From contig NZ_VBTZ01000001.1 of assembly GCF_005771425.1 (NCBI RefSeq), forward strand, positions 828,501 through 892,500: DNA of 64,000 nt, given 5' to 3'. This document shows, in pieces, positions 24,650 to 36,660 of this stretch; position 1 is the first letter of the stretch, and the number at the start of each line of letters is the position of its first letter. The position numbers and the translations under genes were made by a program. This DNA is from Methylocystis sp. B8. GTDB taxonomy: Bacteria; Pseudomonadota; Alphaproteobacteria; Rhizobiales; Beijerinckiaceae. A model generated the notes under the pieces. That model was not told where the DNA came from. It worked only from the letters and a program-made list of their open reading frames with translations, and made no database searches.

Positions 24650-25225
24650 TCAGCGCTCTTCGATGATAACGCCGGCCTTGCACATCTTTTCGACGGCGTC
24701 TCTTCCGCCTTCCGCTGTGATGGGGCGGGAGCCGGACAGACGCACATGCGTCTCAAACCCTTCCGCAATGGCGTCGAGCGCGGAGTCGCGCACGCAAACG
24801 TCGAGCGCCAATCCGACGATCAGCAGACGACGCACGTTGAGATCGCGCAGACGATCCGCCAGTCCCGTCGCGTTGAATGCGGAAAGCTGGTCGCGCTCTG
24901 GCGCTGCTCCTTTGGCGATGATGATCGCGCGCTCGGGCAGGCGCAGATCGGAATGGAACTCAGCGCCCGCGCTGCCCTGAACGCAGTGCGCTGGCCATGG
25001 TCCGCCAGACTCTCGAAAGCTCGCATGGCCTGGGGGATGCCAGTCGCGCGAGGCAAACACAGGAACGCCGGCAACGACCGCCTCCTCGATCAGCCCGTTC
25101 ACTACAGGGACAATCTTGTCGGCGTCGACGACTTCCAGCGCGCCGCCAGCGCAGAAATCGCGCTGCACGTCCAAGACGATGAGCGCGTCGCCGGCCTTCA
25201 GCCGCATCGCTTCGCTGGGCATCAT
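24650..25225 (-). CDS. pncA: Nicotinamidase
   Basis: 191-residue isochorismatase-fold amidase that turns nicotinamide into nicotinate. DALIVLDVQRDFCAGGAL carries the catalytic aspartate, SRDWHPPGHASF the metal-binding Asp/His pair, and VGLALDVCVRDSALDA the catalytic cysteine. Start ATG 25225 has GGAG five bases upstream. The product feeds PncB, encoded just downstream. Together they recycle NAD breakdown products. Confidence 0.92.
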   Translation of the reverse strand: MMPSEAMRLKAGDALIVLDVQRDFCAGGALEVVDADKIVPVVNGLIEEAVVAGVPVFASRDWHPPGHASFRESGGPWPAHCVQGSAGAEFHSDLRLPERAIIIAKGAAPERDQLSAFNATGLADRLRDLNVRRLLIVGLALDVCVRDSALDAIAEGFETHVRLSGSRPITAEGGRDAVEKMCKAGVIIEER

Positions 25226-25529
25226 GCTGCTCCGGATAACGGGCTTGGGTCAGACCGATCTCCAGATTTATGTCTTTAGCTCATGGGAACAAGACAAGTT
25301 TTCTTTTTCGTATGACGATGAGAGCGCCTGTAGGCCAGAGAAATTCCTGCAGGACAGGGGGCTTCAACAAGCAGTCCTCATGCTGAGGAGGCGCCTGAAA
25401 GGCACCGTCTCGAAGCACGAGGGCTGCGATGCTGACAGGGCGCTTCGTGGAGATGGGCCCTCGTCCTTCGAGACGCGCGCTTTGCGCGCTCCTCAGGATG
25501 AGGGCCTTAGTACGAGAGCCCGGCGCCGC
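25226..25529. repeat. Intergenic region with paired palindromic elements, locus 2
   Basis: No gene is seen. 25376-25422 (CCTCATGCTGAGG ... CGAAGCACGAGG) and 25459-25503 (CCTCGTCCTTCGAGACGC ... CCTCAGGATGAGG) are opposed copies of the element also found at 19728-19876 and 57725-57902. Confidence 0.75.
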
Positions 25530-28091
<2,562 letters not shown>

Positions 28092-28138
28092 CTACCCTTT
28101 CGAATCAATCGGATAGGTCCAATTCGACGATTCGCGCG

Positions 28139-28744
28139 TCAGTGGTATCCTTCCTCGGCGAGCACTTGGCGGACCGCGGCGCGCGACTTCATGCGCTGGT
28201 AGTGCGCAGCGCAGTTCGGCGGCAGCGTCATGCCCGTCTTGTCGGCCCAGAATTCGACATAGAACAGGGCCGCGTCGGCGATGGAGAAGTCGCCCGCCAC
28301 ATAGTCGCGGCCGGCGAGTTCGGCGTTCACTGTTTGAAAGGCCGCTTCGGCGATGGCGCGCCCTTCGGCGATGATTTGCTCCCGCTCGTCGCCATAGCGC
28401 TCTGGCGTGAAGACGCGGCGAAAACCGTCGCCGTGGATGTGGCCGGTACAGAAAACGAGCATCGCGAACGCTTCTTGCGCCCGTGTGGGCTCGGAGGGCA
28501 GAAGCTTCCGCCGCGGGTAGGTCTGCGCCAGCCACGTCGCAATGCTGACGAAATCTGTCAGCGCCGTACCATCGTCGCGCACGAGCGTCGGGATCGTGCC
28601 GTGGGGATTGATCGCCAGATATTCCGGCTTCAAATGGTCGCCGCGCGGCAGATTGAGCACATAGGCTTCGAAAACAAGGCCGATCTCTTCGAGAAGGATG
28701 TGAATGCCGGTCGAACAGGAGCCCGGCGTCATGTAGAATTTCAT
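28139..28744 (-). CDS. Glutathione S-transferase family protein
   Basis: 201 residues. An N-terminal thioredoxin-like domain (MKFYMTPGSCSTGIHILLEE, then PEYLAINPHGTIPTLV with the cis-proline, DFVSIATWLA) and an all-helical C-terminal domain (YVAGDFSIADAALFYVEFW) give the beta-class-like GST layout. Substrate unknown. ATG 28744 has AGAGG six bases upstream; a longer frame from 28789 is not needed. It is inserted between recF and gyrB, which are usually adjacent. Confidence 0.88.
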   Translation of the reverse strand: MKFYMTPGSCSTGIHILLEEIGLVFEAYVLNLPRGDHLKPEYLAINPHGTIPTLVRDDGTALTDFVSIATWLAQTYPRRKLLPSEPTRAQEAFAMLVFCTGHIHGDGFRRVFTPERYGDEREQIIAEGRAIAEAAFQTVNAELAGRDYVAGDFSIADAALFYVEFWADKTGMTLPPNCAAHYQRMKSRAAVRQVLAEEGYH

Positions 28745-28822
28745 TGATGCCTCTGGAGGGTTGCGCAGCCGTTGCAACCTCGGCGCCACCGCGCGACGCC
28801 ATCATCAAGGTCCGAGCGGTTT

Positions 28823-29959
28823 CTACGCTGAGGTTATTCGTCCGGGAGTCACGAGCAGAAGTTCGGCGCGACCCCACAAGGGCTCAAACAGCGCGGGGTC
28901 GGCGCCGGTCATCCAGACCTGTCCGCCAAGCGCCTGCAGTTCGTCGTAGAGCGCCTCGCGGCGCTTCACATCGAAATGCGCCGCGACCTCATCGAGCAGG
29001 AGGATCGGCGCCTGGCCAGTCATCGCATCGACCAGCTTGGCGTGCGCCAGCGTGAGCCCCATCAGCAGCGCTTTCTGCTCGCCGGTCGAACAGGCGCGCG
29101 CCGCTTCATTCTTGGGGCCATGCCGCACAGCCAGGTCGCTCGCCTGCGGACCGATTAAGGTGCGTCCGGCGGCGGCGTCGCGGCGGCGCAACGCCGCGAG
29201 TTCGCCGCGATACCATTCTTCGACGACGAGCGCAGGCTCAAGCCCGAGACGCTGCTCCAGCTCGCCTTCGATCGTCACGTCCGCCCAGGGAAACGACGAA
29301 GCGTCGTTGCGGCCAGCGGCGATCAGCGTAGCAAGCCGCGAGACGGTCTCGCGTCTGGCGGCGGCTACCGCAACGCCAAGCGCAGCGATTTCTTGTTCTG
29401 CGGCGTCGAGCCAGCGCCGGTCCGAAACGCCTTCTTCGAGAAGCCGGTTTCGATTGCGCAGCGCACGCTCCAGCCTATTGGCCCGCGCGCCGTGCTCGGC
29501 GTCGACGCCGAGCGCCAGCCGGTCCAAAAAGCGTCGGCGCTCGCCCGCTGGCCCCGAAAACAGCCCATCCATCGCTGGGGTGAGCCAGAGCACGCGTACG
29601 TAATCGGCAAAGGCGCGCGCTGACGTCGCAGGCTCGCGATCGATACGGAAAAGTCGCTCGCCCGACGCTGTCAGCCCGTGCCCGAGCTGCGTCGTCGCGC
29701 CGTCGATCTCGACTTCGATCGAGCCGGCGAAACCGCCGGAACCGCCGCGTCTTGCGCATTCGGCAAGCTCCGCGCGACGTAGGCCGCGGCCGGGCGAGAA
29801 CAACGACAGGGCTTCGAGCAAATTGGTTTTGCCGGCTCCATTCTCGCCAAAAAGCGCAATCATCGGCGACTCGAACCGGCAATCGAGCGCCGCATAAGAT
29901 CGGAAATCACTGAGCGTCAGACGGCGCACGCGCGGCGCGTTCTTGATCGCGACCGTCAT
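28823..29959 (-). CDS. recF: DNA replication and repair protein RecF
   Basis: 378 residues. Loads RecA at gaps and stalled forks. LTLSDFRSYAALDCRF and the Walker A ALFGENGAGKTNLLEALS open the SMC-like ATPase; the ABC signature region ACSTGEQKALLMGLTLAHA and Walker B APILLLDEVAAHFD are near the C terminus. The ATG at 29959 or the GTG one codon earlier (29962) can both serve. Convergent or co-directional neighbours are GST downstream and a DUF3124 protein upstream. Confidence 0.95.
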   Translation of the reverse strand: MTVAIKNAPRVRRLTLSDFRSYAALDCRFESPMIALFGENGAGKTNLLEALSLFSPGRGLRRAELAECARRGGSGGFAGSIEVEIDGATTQLGHGLTASGERLFRIDREPATSARAFADYVRVLWLTPAMDGLFSGPAGERRRFLDRLALGVDAEHGARANRLERALRNRNRLLEEGVSDRRWLDAAEQEIAALGVAVAAARRETVSRLATLIAAGRNDASSFPWADVTIEGELEQRLGLEPALVVEEWYRGELAALRRRDAAAGRTLIGPQASDLAVRHGPKNEAARACSTGEQKALLMGLTLAHAKLVDAMTGQAPILLLDEVAAHFDVKRREALYDELQALGGQVWMTGADPALFEPLWGRAELLLVTPGRITSA

Positions 29960-30005
29960 CACGACACTGTCCCGCCGAAGCGATGCGGCGCACGCGCGCT
30001 GACGA

Positions 30006-30554
30006 TCATTGTGGCCTGGAAACGCGGCGGCCCGGCGAGAGGATGGCGTAGCTGTGAGGCCCGGTGTAGGACGTCATGACGGCTTCGATCAAAGGTTCGT
30101 CCGAACCTTCAACGTTCGACCAATCGACTGTGAAACTCGCGCCCGTTCCGCCGCGAACGTCATCTTGGGCAATGATCACCTGCAGAGAGGCATAGGGCTT
30201 CAGATAAAGCGGCTCGTTCAAGTAGCTTTCAATCAATTGCCCCGAGCCGCTGCGATATTCGATCTTGTCGATCGCCAGAATGTTCGTAGCCGAGGCGTTA
30301 TGAATAGAGAGCGCGCCGGAGAAGTTCAGCCGCGTCACGCCGCCTTGCCCAATGAGCGTCGAATGCAGCGGAATGAGCGTGCGTCCACGAATGGCGAGTC
30401 TTTCCGCCGGGGCGGATGTCGTGGCGTCGGGGCTGACGATAACGGGCTGAGCCGAAGATAAGGGCCGGGCTGCGCATTCGGTTGCGAAGGCGATCAAGAC
30501 GAGAGCGAGCGCAAGAACACGCGGGCAAAGGCTAAGCGGCGCTGCGCGCATCAT
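30006..30554 (-). CDS. DUF3124 domain exported protein
   Basis: 182 residues. A signal peptide ends near FATECAA. The mature part (~55-165) contains LIPLHSTLIGQGGVTRLNFS, LSIHNASATNILAIDKIEY, YLNEPLYLKPYASLQVIIAQ and FTVDWSNVEGSDEPLIEAVM, the order of conserved blocks in DUF3124. Function unknown; periplasmic location inferred. ATG 30554 with GGAAAG upstream is chosen over longer frames. It is divergent from coaBC; the 256 bases between contain no further gene. Confidence 0.75.
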   Translation of the reverse strand: MMRAAPLSLCPRVLALALVLIAFATECAARPLSSAQPVIVSPDATTSAPAERLAIRGRTLIPLHSTLIGQGGVTRLNFSGALSIHNASATNILAIDKIEYRSGSGQLIESYLNEPLYLKPYASLQVIIAQDDVRGGTGASFTVDWSNVEGSDEPLIEAVMTSYTGPHSYAILSPGRRVSRPQ

Positions 30555-30810
30555 TTCTTTCCGTATGACATAGGCTGGGCGCCGGGCGACCCGGCGCACA
30601 CTACCATTGCGCCGCGAAAGGTCTAATCGAAGGAGTGCGCCGCCTAGGCGGACTGCGGGCCTGCGCGACGACGCGCCGCATGCCGGCAAGTCGTCACAGC
30701 GGCGCAAAGCGCCTCCCACGCGACAAAATTCTCGTTTTTTGGACGAGCGAAGCCGTTTGGCCTTGCCGGTAAAATCTGTATTCTCCGGCTGCGGCGATCG
30801 GAGTTTTTCA

Positions 30811-32079
30811 GTGGCGGGCGTGGGTCATGCGCAAAGCCTTGCGGCTAAGCGCGTCTTGCTGATTGTCGGCGGGGGGATCGCCGCATACAAGTCGCTCGAT
30901 CTCGTTCGGCGTCTGCGCGAACGAGGCGCGCGGGTGCGCGTCGTCATGACCGCAGCGGCCAAGGAGTTCGTGACTCCGCTCGCCTTCGTCAGCGTCGCCA
31001 ATGAGAAAGTCTATGACGATCTCTTCTCCGCGATCGACGAGCAGGAGGTGGGGCATATCCAGCTCTCGCGCGACGCGGACCTTATCGTCGTTGCGCCGGC
31101 GACGGCGCATATAATGGCGCGTGCGGCGCGAGGTCTATGCGACGATCTCGCGACCACCTTGCTGCTTGCGACCGACAAGCGCGTTCTTTATGCGCCGGCG
31201 ATGAATGTGCGCATGTGGCTTCATCCTGCGACGCAGCGCAATGTCTCGACCCTCCATGGCGACGGCGCCTGGTTTGTCGGACCGAATGTCGGCGACATGG
31301 CTTGCGGCGAATATGGGCCCGGGCGCATGAGCGAGCCTCTCGAGATTGTCGAAGCGATCGAGACTGCGCTGAAGCAGGATACTCGATTGCCGGCGCCCGA
31401 AGGACTTTTGGCGCGCGGCGGCGCGCTTGAAGGCCTGCATGTCGTCGTGACGTCCGGTCCCACTCATGAGCCGATCGATCCGGTGCGCTATATCGCCAAC
31501 CGATCGTCAGGTCGGCAAGGCCACGCCATCGCGGTGGCGGCGGCGCGCGCCGGCGCGCGTGTGACGCTGGTTTCAGGGCCCGTCGCGCTGTCCGATCCGC
31601 CCGGTTGCGAGGTTATACATATAAAGAGTGCGCGAGACATGCTCACCGCCGTGGAGGCTACGCTTCCTGCGGATATATTCATCGCCGCGGCGGCCGTCGC
31701 CGACTGGCGTATCGAGCCGGCGCGCGACAAGATCAAGAAGGGCGAGTGCGGCGCTCCTTCTCTGTCACTCGTTGAAAATCCCGACATTCTCGCGACCGTC
31801 TCACAGGGACTGCGGCGTCCGCGCCTCGTCGTCGGCTTTGCAGCCGAAACCAGCGACCTTATCCGCCATGCGCAAGAGAAGCTCGCGCGAAAGGGATGCG
31901 ATCTCATCGTCGCCAATGACGTCAGCGAGGGAACGGACGTTTTCGGCGGCGCGACCAACGAAGCCCATCTCGTTACGCGCTCTGGCGTCGAGGATTGGCC
32001 GCGGCTTCGCAAGGAGGATCTCGCAGAACGGCTTGTGGCGCGCCTCGCGCAGATGATCCGCGCCGGGGCGACGCCATGA
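30811..32079 (+). CDS. coaBC: Bifunctional phosphopantothenoylcysteine decarboxylase / phosphopantothenate-cysteine ligase
   Basis: 422 residues. Two steps of coenzyme A synthesis. The CoaC flavodomain has LLIVGGGIAAYKSLDLVRRL, HIQLSRDADLIVVAPATAH and the substrate-binding PAMNVRMW. The CoaB half (~190 onward) starts VVTSGPTHEPIDPVRYIANR and has SSGRQGHAIA and VGFAAETSD. GTG 30811 with GGAG upstream is chosen; longer frames back to 30607 are unsupported. ATGA overlap with dut is a common alphaproteobacterial arrangement. Confidence 0.95.
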   Translation: MAGVGHAQSLAAKRVLLIVGGGIAAYKSLDLVRRLRERGARVRVVMTAAAKEFVTPLAFVSVANEKVYDDLFSAIDEQEVGHIQLSRDADLIVVAPATAHIMARAARGLCDDLATTLLLATDKRVLYAPAMNVRMWLHPATQRNVSTLHGDGAWFVGPNVGDMACGEYGPGRMSEPLEIVEAIETALKQDTRLPAPEGLLARGGALEGLHVVVTSGPTHEPIDPVRYIANRSSGRQGHAIAVAAARAGARVTLVSGPVALSDPPGCEVIHIKSARDMLTAVEATLPADIFIAAAAVADWRIEPARDKIKKGECGAPSLSLVENPDILATVSQGLRRPRLVVGFAAETSDLIRHAQEKLARKGCDLIVANDVSEGTDVFGGATNEAHLVTRSGVEDWPRLRKEDLAERLVARLAQMIRAGATP

Positions 32080-32540
32080 AAGTCGCGATCCGCCGACTGC
32101 CGAACGCCGAGAATCTGCCGTCGCCGGCTTACGCCAGCGAGGGAGCGGCGGGCATCGATCTCTATGCCGCGCTCGCGCCGGGTCAAAAGCTGGTGCTGGA
32201 GCCCGGCGCGCGCGATCTCGTTCCTACGGGACTCTCGATTGCGTTGCCGCGAGGCTATGAGGGGCAGGTTCGCCCGCGCTCGGGCTTGGCCGTCGAGCGC
32301 GGCGTCACCATTCTCAACGCCCCAGGCACCATCGACAGCGACTATCGCGGCGAGATCAAAACGCTTCTGATCAATCTCGGGGCGCAACCCTTTGAGATTG
32401 TGCGCGGCATGCGCATCGCGCAGCTCGTTATTGCGCCGGTCACGCATGTGACGCTTGTTGAGGTCGACGATCTTGACGCAACGTCGCGCGGCGCCGGCGG
32501 CTTCGGGTCGACGGGACTGGGCGGAGAAGGCGCGCCATGA
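32076..32540 (+). CDS. dut: dUTP diphosphatase
   Basis: 154 residues. Hydrolyses dUTP to dUMP to keep uracil out of DNA and to feed dTMP synthesis. All five trimeric dUTPase motifs are present: AGIDLYAAL, RPRSGLAVERGV, NAPGTIDSDYRGEI, RIAQLVIAPV and RGAGGFGSTG at the C terminus. The ATG overlaps the coaBC stop, and its own stop overlaps the Rrf2 gene start, so three genes are coupled. Confidence 0.96.
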   Translation: MKVAIRRLPNAENLPSPAYASEGAAGIDLYAALAPGQKLVLEPGARDLVPTGLSIALPRGYEGQVRPRSGLAVERGVTILNAPGTIDSDYRGEIKTLLINLGAQPFEIVRGMRIAQLVIAPVTHVTLVEVDDLDATSRGAGGFGSTGLGGEGAP

Positions 32541-32980
32541 AGCTTCTGCCGCGCGCCGCCCGCTTCGCGCTCATGGCGACGCTCGACGTCGCGCTTCATG
32601 CGCGTGGTCGGCCGGTGTCGTCAAAGCAGCTCGCCGCGCGTCATGATCTCCCGCCGCGACGATTGGAGACGATTTTGCAGGCTCTGGTGCGGGCCGGGAT
32701 TCTTAAAAGCGTCAGAGGGCCTGCGGGCGGCTATGCGCTGGCGCGCGAGAGGCGCCGTTTGTCGGTCGGCGAAATCGTTCGCGTCGCATTGCGCGCGGAG
32801 GAGGAGGCGCCAGACGTCGCGCCGCCGCTGCTCTCGGCGGTGCTCGAGCCGGTCATCGCCGATGCTGAGGAGAGCGCGTTACGGCGGCTCGACGATGTGA
32901 CGCTCGACAATCTGCACGCCCGCGCGGTCGCGCATGGTTTTGGAGAAAGGCCGGACGCGAGCGGCGATTTTGAGATATGA
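32537..32980 (+). CDS. Rrf2-family transcriptional regulator without Fe-S cysteines
   Basis: 147 residues. [19 protein letters not shown] and an HTH ([20 protein letters not shown]) with the wing [16 protein letters not shown] define Rrf2. The usual three C-terminal cysteines are absent, so it should not sense via an iron-sulphur cluster in the way IscR and NsrR do. Regulatory targets unknown. Its ATG overlaps the dut stop (ATGA), and an enoyl-CoA hydratase gene starts 38 bases after its stop. Confidence 0.88.
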   Translation: MKLLPRAARFALMATLDVALHARGRPVSSKQLAARHDLPPRRLETILQALVRAGILKSVRGPAGGYALARERRRLSVGEIVRVALRAEEEAPDVAPPLLSAVLEPVIADAEESALRRLDDVTLDNLHARAVAHGFGERPDASGDFEI

Positions 32981-33018
32981 AGCGCGCAAGCCGGCGAAGC
33001 CGCCGGAAGGAGGCGCGT

Positions 33019-33792
33019 ATGTCCTATGAAACCATTCAAGTCGAGACGCAGGGTCGAGTTGGACTGATCCGGCTCAACCGGCCAGAAGCGCTCAATGCGC
33101 TGAACGCCCGACTGATCGCCGAGCTCGACGACGCGCTTTCGGCGTTTGAGTCCAATGATGGCGTTGGCTGCATGGTCCTGACGGGGTCCGAGAAGGCCTT
33201 TGCCGCAGGCGCCGACATCAAGGAAATGCGCGACAAGAAATTCATCGACGCCTTTCTCGACGATTTCATCGGCCGGTGGGACGTCGTGGCGCGCGCGCGC
33301 AAGCCGATCATCGCCGCCGTCGCCGGGTTCGCGCTGGGAGGCGGCTGCGAAATCGCGATGATGTGCGACTTCATTCTCGCAGCGGACACGGCGGTCTTTG
33401 GACAGCCGGAAATCAAGCTTGGCGTTATACCAGGCGCTGGCGGCACGCAGCGCTTAACTCGCGCCGTCGGCAAGGCGAAGGCGATGGACCTCATTCTTAC
33501 CGGCCGGATGATGGGAGCGGAGGAGGCGGAGCGGGCCGGCCTGGTCGCGCGGATCGTCCCGGCCGCGGATCTGCTCGCCGAGGCGATCAAGACCGCCGCG
33601 ACCATCGCGTCCCTGTCGCTTCCCGCGGTTCTCATGGCCAAGGAGGCGGTCAACCGCGCTTTCGAGGCGACGCTCGCCGAAGGAATTCGGCACGAGCGGG
33701 GGCTCTTCTATTCGCTTTTCGCCACGGATGACCAAAAAGAAGGCATGAGCGCCTTCGTCGAGAAGCGGAAGCCGGCCTTCGCCAATCGCTAG
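33019..33792 (+). CDS. Enoyl-CoA hydratase
   Basis: 257-residue crotonase. Hydrates trans-2-enoyl-CoA in beta-oxidation. [11 protein letters not shown] forms the oxyanion hole, [15 protein letters not shown] carries one catalytic glutamate and [20 protein letters not shown] the second. ATG 33019 has AAGGAGG upstream and matches the family N terminus; the 32977 frame start is spurious. Neighbour of rpsT and dnaA, a layout seen in many Rhizobiales. Confidence 0.93.
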   Translation: MSYETIQVETQGRVGLIRLNRPEALNALNARLIAELDDALSAFESNDGVGCMVLTGSEKAFAAGADIKEMRDKKFIDAFLDDFIGRWDVVARARKPIIAAVAGFALGGGCEIAMMCDFILAADTAVFGQPEIKLGVIPGAGGTQRLTRAVGKAKAMDLILTGRMMGAEEAERAGLVARIVPAADLLAEAIKTAATIASLSLPAVLMAKEAVNRAFEATLAEGIRHERGLFYSLFATDDQKEGMSAFVEKRKPAFANR

Positions 33793-33799
33793 GCGGCCA

Positions 33800-33829
33800 T
33801 TGACGCGGGGCCCGCGCCGCGCTTATAAA
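33800..33829 (+). promoter_or_regulatory. Sigma-70-type promoter for rpsT
   Basis: TTGACG (33800-33805) and TATAAA (33824-33829) are separated by 18 bases, directly after the enoyl-CoA hydratase stop and about 80 bases before the rpsT ATG. Confidence 0.55.
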
Positions 33830-33908
33830 CCCGCCACTTGGCCGCGATTTCGCGGCCCTTTGGTTTTTGGGCGGCGGAATCGCCGTCTTTTTCAAGGACA
33901 CGCAAAGC

Positions 33909-34181
33909 ATGGCCAATACGAGTTCGGCCAAGAAAGCCGTTCGCAAGATCGCGCGCCGCACCTCGATCAATCGGGCGCGTCGCAGCCGCATGCGCACTTT
34001 CGTGCGCAAGGTCGAAGAGGCGATCGCCTCGGGAGATGCGGCGGTGGCGGCCGACGCGCTGCAAAACGCCGTTCCGATTGTGATGCGCGCCGCGCAGACG
34101 GGCGTCATTCATAAGAACACGGCCTCGCGGAAGGTTTCGCGATTGACGGCGCGGGTGAAAGCGCTGGCCGCGCAGGCGTAA
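33909..34181 (+). CDS. rpsT: Small ribosomal subunit protein S20
   Basis: 90 residues, binds 16S rRNA in the 30S subunit. [20 protein letters not shown] at the N terminus and [19 protein letters not shown] at the C terminus match S20, with the expected very basic composition. The internal ATG at 33909 is chosen by family alignment; AAGGA is about 11 bases upstream. A strong promoter and a rho-independent terminator bracket the gene, so it is probably a single-gene unit. Confidence 0.97.
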   Translation: MANTSSAKKAVRKIARRTSINRARRSRMRTFVRKVEEAIASGDAAVAADALQNAVPIVMRAAQTGVIHKNTASRKVSRLTARVKALAAQA

Positions 34182-34216
34182 AGACGCTTCGCCGCCTCGG
34201 CGACGCAACAATCTCC

Positions 34217-34243
34217 AAGCCCGGCAGAGCCGGGCTTTTTTTT
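34217..34243 (+). terminator. Rho-independent terminator after rpsT
   Basis: AGCCCGGC and GCCGGGCT form an 8-bp stem with an AGA loop, followed by a run of eight T. It lies 36 bases after the rpsT stop codon. Confidence 0.92.
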
Positions 34244-35117
34244 GCGCCTAACGTAGCGGCCAAATCGTCGCATGACGGGCTGATGACACGATAAAAAAAA
34301 TTTTTTGTAGTGATAATACGTGAACATTCAAAATTCTCCCGATTCAATCCCTTGCAATTAAGCTGTCACGAAAGGGAAAAAGAGGGGCTCTTGACAGTTT
34401 TTTTGACCTGCTATGAACGCGGGCGGCTGCTTATCGCGCAGCCGGAATGCACATTTGGCCAGTGGATTTTTAAGGGCCATGAATCATCAGCTTATAGCGA
34501 AGCATGACAAAAGCTTTGTGGCGCCATGCTACAAAATCCAAATTAATGTGACAGATTTAATCACAAGCGTCGTTGCGTGTGATGGCGCTCGCGTGTAGCC
34601 TTGAATGGTCGAACGAAAGGCGGTCGGCGTCGGTTTTCACAAAGCGCGCAACAGCAAGGGGAACGACCAGCGTTCTCCGGCGCGGATGAGCCGAGGGCGA
34701 GACGCATTGCCGCTTTCCAGCCGTTCGATTTGAAAACTCAGTGATCAGTTCGCAAGGGCGTAGCGTAGAGTTCGTTAATTGCGACGCGCGTTTAATTCCG
34801 GGATTTTGTCGATCCCGGACGAGGGAGATTTTGTCATGGCGAAAGGGCGGTTGGCCGGGACAGTCCAGGGAGTGCGCAGCATCAGCGATCGTTTTATTCC
34901 GCGATCGTTCGCTGCGCATGGCAGAGTCTGTTTAACGCGGCAGGCCAACGTCAGTAGTTGTGCGCGGCTCGCGATTGGGCCGCCTTCACGACTTCTCATC
35001 TAGCGCCGTCCGCCGCGGCGATTACTCGATTCAGTTAGGTTCCTTTCGATCAGCGCCTGCGGCGTTCCTCGCCGAGGGGTTCGCTTCTTGGCGCGCGTTT
35101 CGGAAAAAAGGTCTGAT
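34244..35117. other. 874-base AT-enriched intergenic region upstream of dnaA
   Basis: No gene is convincing here. The first ~350 bases are much more AT-rich than surrounding DNA (A8 then T6 near 34293-34307, several T runs). It holds a possible promoter (34391-34417) and an inverted repeat AGCATG ... CATGCT (34501-34530). Only imperfect DnaA-box-like sequences (TTAATCACA at about 34557, GTTTTCACA at about 34632) were found, so origin function is unproven. A 55-codon frame at 34836-35003 with GGGAG upstream is doubtful. Confidence 0.4.
34391..34417 (+). promoter_or_regulatory. Possible promoter upstream of dnaA
   Basis: TTGACA (34391-34396) and TATGAA (34412-34417) are separated by 15 bases, shorter than ideal. 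Distance to the dnaA ATG is about 700 bases, so other promoters probably exist. Confidence 0.25.
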
Positions 35118-36620
35118 ATGTCTGATCATAGAGAGCAATTGGCAAGCGATGGCGTTTCTCCAGAGGATCGTTCGAAATGGGATCGAGTTCGTCACAGACT
35201 GAGGACTGATCTCGGCGACGCCGTTTACAATTCCTGGTTCACGAGATTGGAGCTCGAGCGTATCGATGGCGGGGCCGTACATCTGACGGTGCCCACCAAA
35301 TTCCTGAAGAGCTGGGTGCAGTCGCATTATGCGCCGCGCATCAAGGCGCGCGTGGCGGGCGAATTCTCCAAAGTGGAGCGCGTCGTTATCGACGTGCGCT
35401 CGCCCGTCCGCAAGCCCCGCGCGCGCGAGGACGGCGCGGAGCCATGCGAGTCCAACGGACAGCATAATGCCGAGCGCGCTGTCGCATCGCTGGCGCCTGC
35501 CTTTGAGGCGGCTAGCGAAACGAACAGGAGGCGCGCCGTTCGCCCGATTGCTTCGCGTCACGACGCCGATGCATTCGTTGGCTCGCCGCTCGATCGCCGC
35601 TTATCTTTCTCGACCTTCCTTGTCGGCCCGTCGAACCAGCTCGCCTACGCCGCCGCCTGCCGTGTCGCCGAGTCGCGCCCCGGCGACCTTCCGATGTTCA
35701 ACCCGCTTTATGCCCACGCGGCGGTCGGCCTCGGGAAAACACACCTCCTGCAGGCGCTGGCGCATGCGTCGAACGACAATCGCCGCAACGCGATCTATCT
35801 GACAGCCGAGCGGTTCATGAGCGGCTTCGTCTCTTCGCTTACCGCTCAGACGTCGTTGGCCTTCAAGGAAAAATTGCGCGGCATCGACATGCTGATCATC
35901 GACGACGTTCAGTTCTTGCAAGGCAAATCGATCCAGCAGGAATTCTGTCACACGCTCAATGCGCTGATCGACGCCGGCCGTCAGGTGGTCGTCGCCGCCG
36001 ATCGGCCGCCATCGGAGCTCGATACGCTCGACGAACGCGTATTGTCGCGATTCAAGGGCGGGCTCTGTGTGGACATCGGGCCTCTCGATGAGGCCTTGCG
36101 CGTAAAGATCCTCTCCGCGCGAATTTCGTCGGCAAAGGAGTCGCACTCCGATTTCCACGTGCCGCCGGAGGTCATTTCCTATGTCGCGCGCACCATTGTC
36201 ACGAACGGTCGCGATCTTGAGGGCGCGATCAACCGGCTTCTTGCGCACGCCACTCTGACCGGGGCGCCGCTGACTGTCGAGACCGCAGAGACCGCTATCC
36301 GCGACCTCGTTCGCACGCAGGACCCAAAGCGCGTCAAAATCGACGACATCCAAAAGCTCGTCGCGAGCCACTACAATATCTCGCGCGCCGACATTTTATC
36401 GTCCCGGCGCACCGCTAATGTGGTGCGCCCGAGACAAATCGCGATGTATCTCTCGAAAGTGCTGACGCTGCGCTCGCTGCCTGAGATCGGCCGCCGCTTC
36501 GGCGGGCGCGATCACACCACGGTGCTGCACGCGGTGCGCAAGATCGAAGAACTCGCCGCCAAGGACAAGGGGCTCGCAGAAGTCATCGAGTTGCTGAAGC
36601 GGATATTGAACGAGCAGTAG
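35118..36620 (+). CDS. dnaA: Chromosomal replication initiator protein DnaA
   Basis: 500 residues. Domain I at the N terminus ([16 protein letters not shown]), a linker to ~165, AAA+ domain III with [13 protein letters not shown] (Walker A; the first Gly of the GxxxxGK pattern is Ala) and [14 protein letters not shown] (Walker B), and DNA-binding domain IV with [20 protein letters not shown] and [20 protein letters not shown] 35118 has AAGG seven bases upstream and matches the family N terminus. A long AT-rich region precedes it. dnaN is not next to it in this window. Confidence 0.97.
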   Translation: MSDHREQLASDGVSPEDRSKWDRVRHRLRTDLGDAVYNSWFTRLELERIDGGAVHLTVPTKFLKSWVQSHYAPRIKARVAGEFSKVERVVIDVRSPVRKPRAREDGAEPCESNGQHNAERAVASLAPAFEAASETNRRRAVRPIASRHDADAFVGSPLDRRLSFSTFLVGPSNQLAYAAACRVAESRPGDLPMFNPLYAHAAVGLGKTHLLQALAHASNDNRRNAIYLTAERFMSGFVSSLTAQTSLAFKEKLRGIDMLIIDDVQFLQGKSIQQEFCHTLNALIDAGRQVVVAADRPPSELDTLDERVLSRFKGGLCVDIGPLDEALRVKILSARISSAKESHSDFHVPPEVISYVARTIVTNGRDLEGAINRLLAHATLTGAPLTVETAETAIRDLVRTQDPKRVKIDDIQKLVASHYNISRADILSSRRTANVVRPRQIAMYLSKVLTLRSLPEIGRRFGGRDHTTVLHAVRKIEELAAKDKGLAEVIELLKRILNEQ

Positions 36621-36660
36621 AATTTGAAGCGCGCGCCGGCTCTGGAGGCGCGCCCCCGTC

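Noticed and set aside
28823..29962. GTG at 29962 as the recF start
   Set aside because: Possible, but the ATG one codon later is the simpler choice; the ribosome site does not decide between them.
34836..35003. 55-codon frame with GGGAG upstream, before dnaA
   Set aside because: No known motif, overlaps an inverted repeat and lies in probable regulatory DNA; not enough support for a gene.
34244..35117. DnaA-box cluster proving an origin
   Set aside because: Only 8-of-9 matches to TTWTNCACA were found, too few to claim an origin.
34244..35117. Enrichment of GANTC (CcrM) sites in the dnaA leader
   Set aside because: About four sites were seen, close to the number expected by chance for this length.
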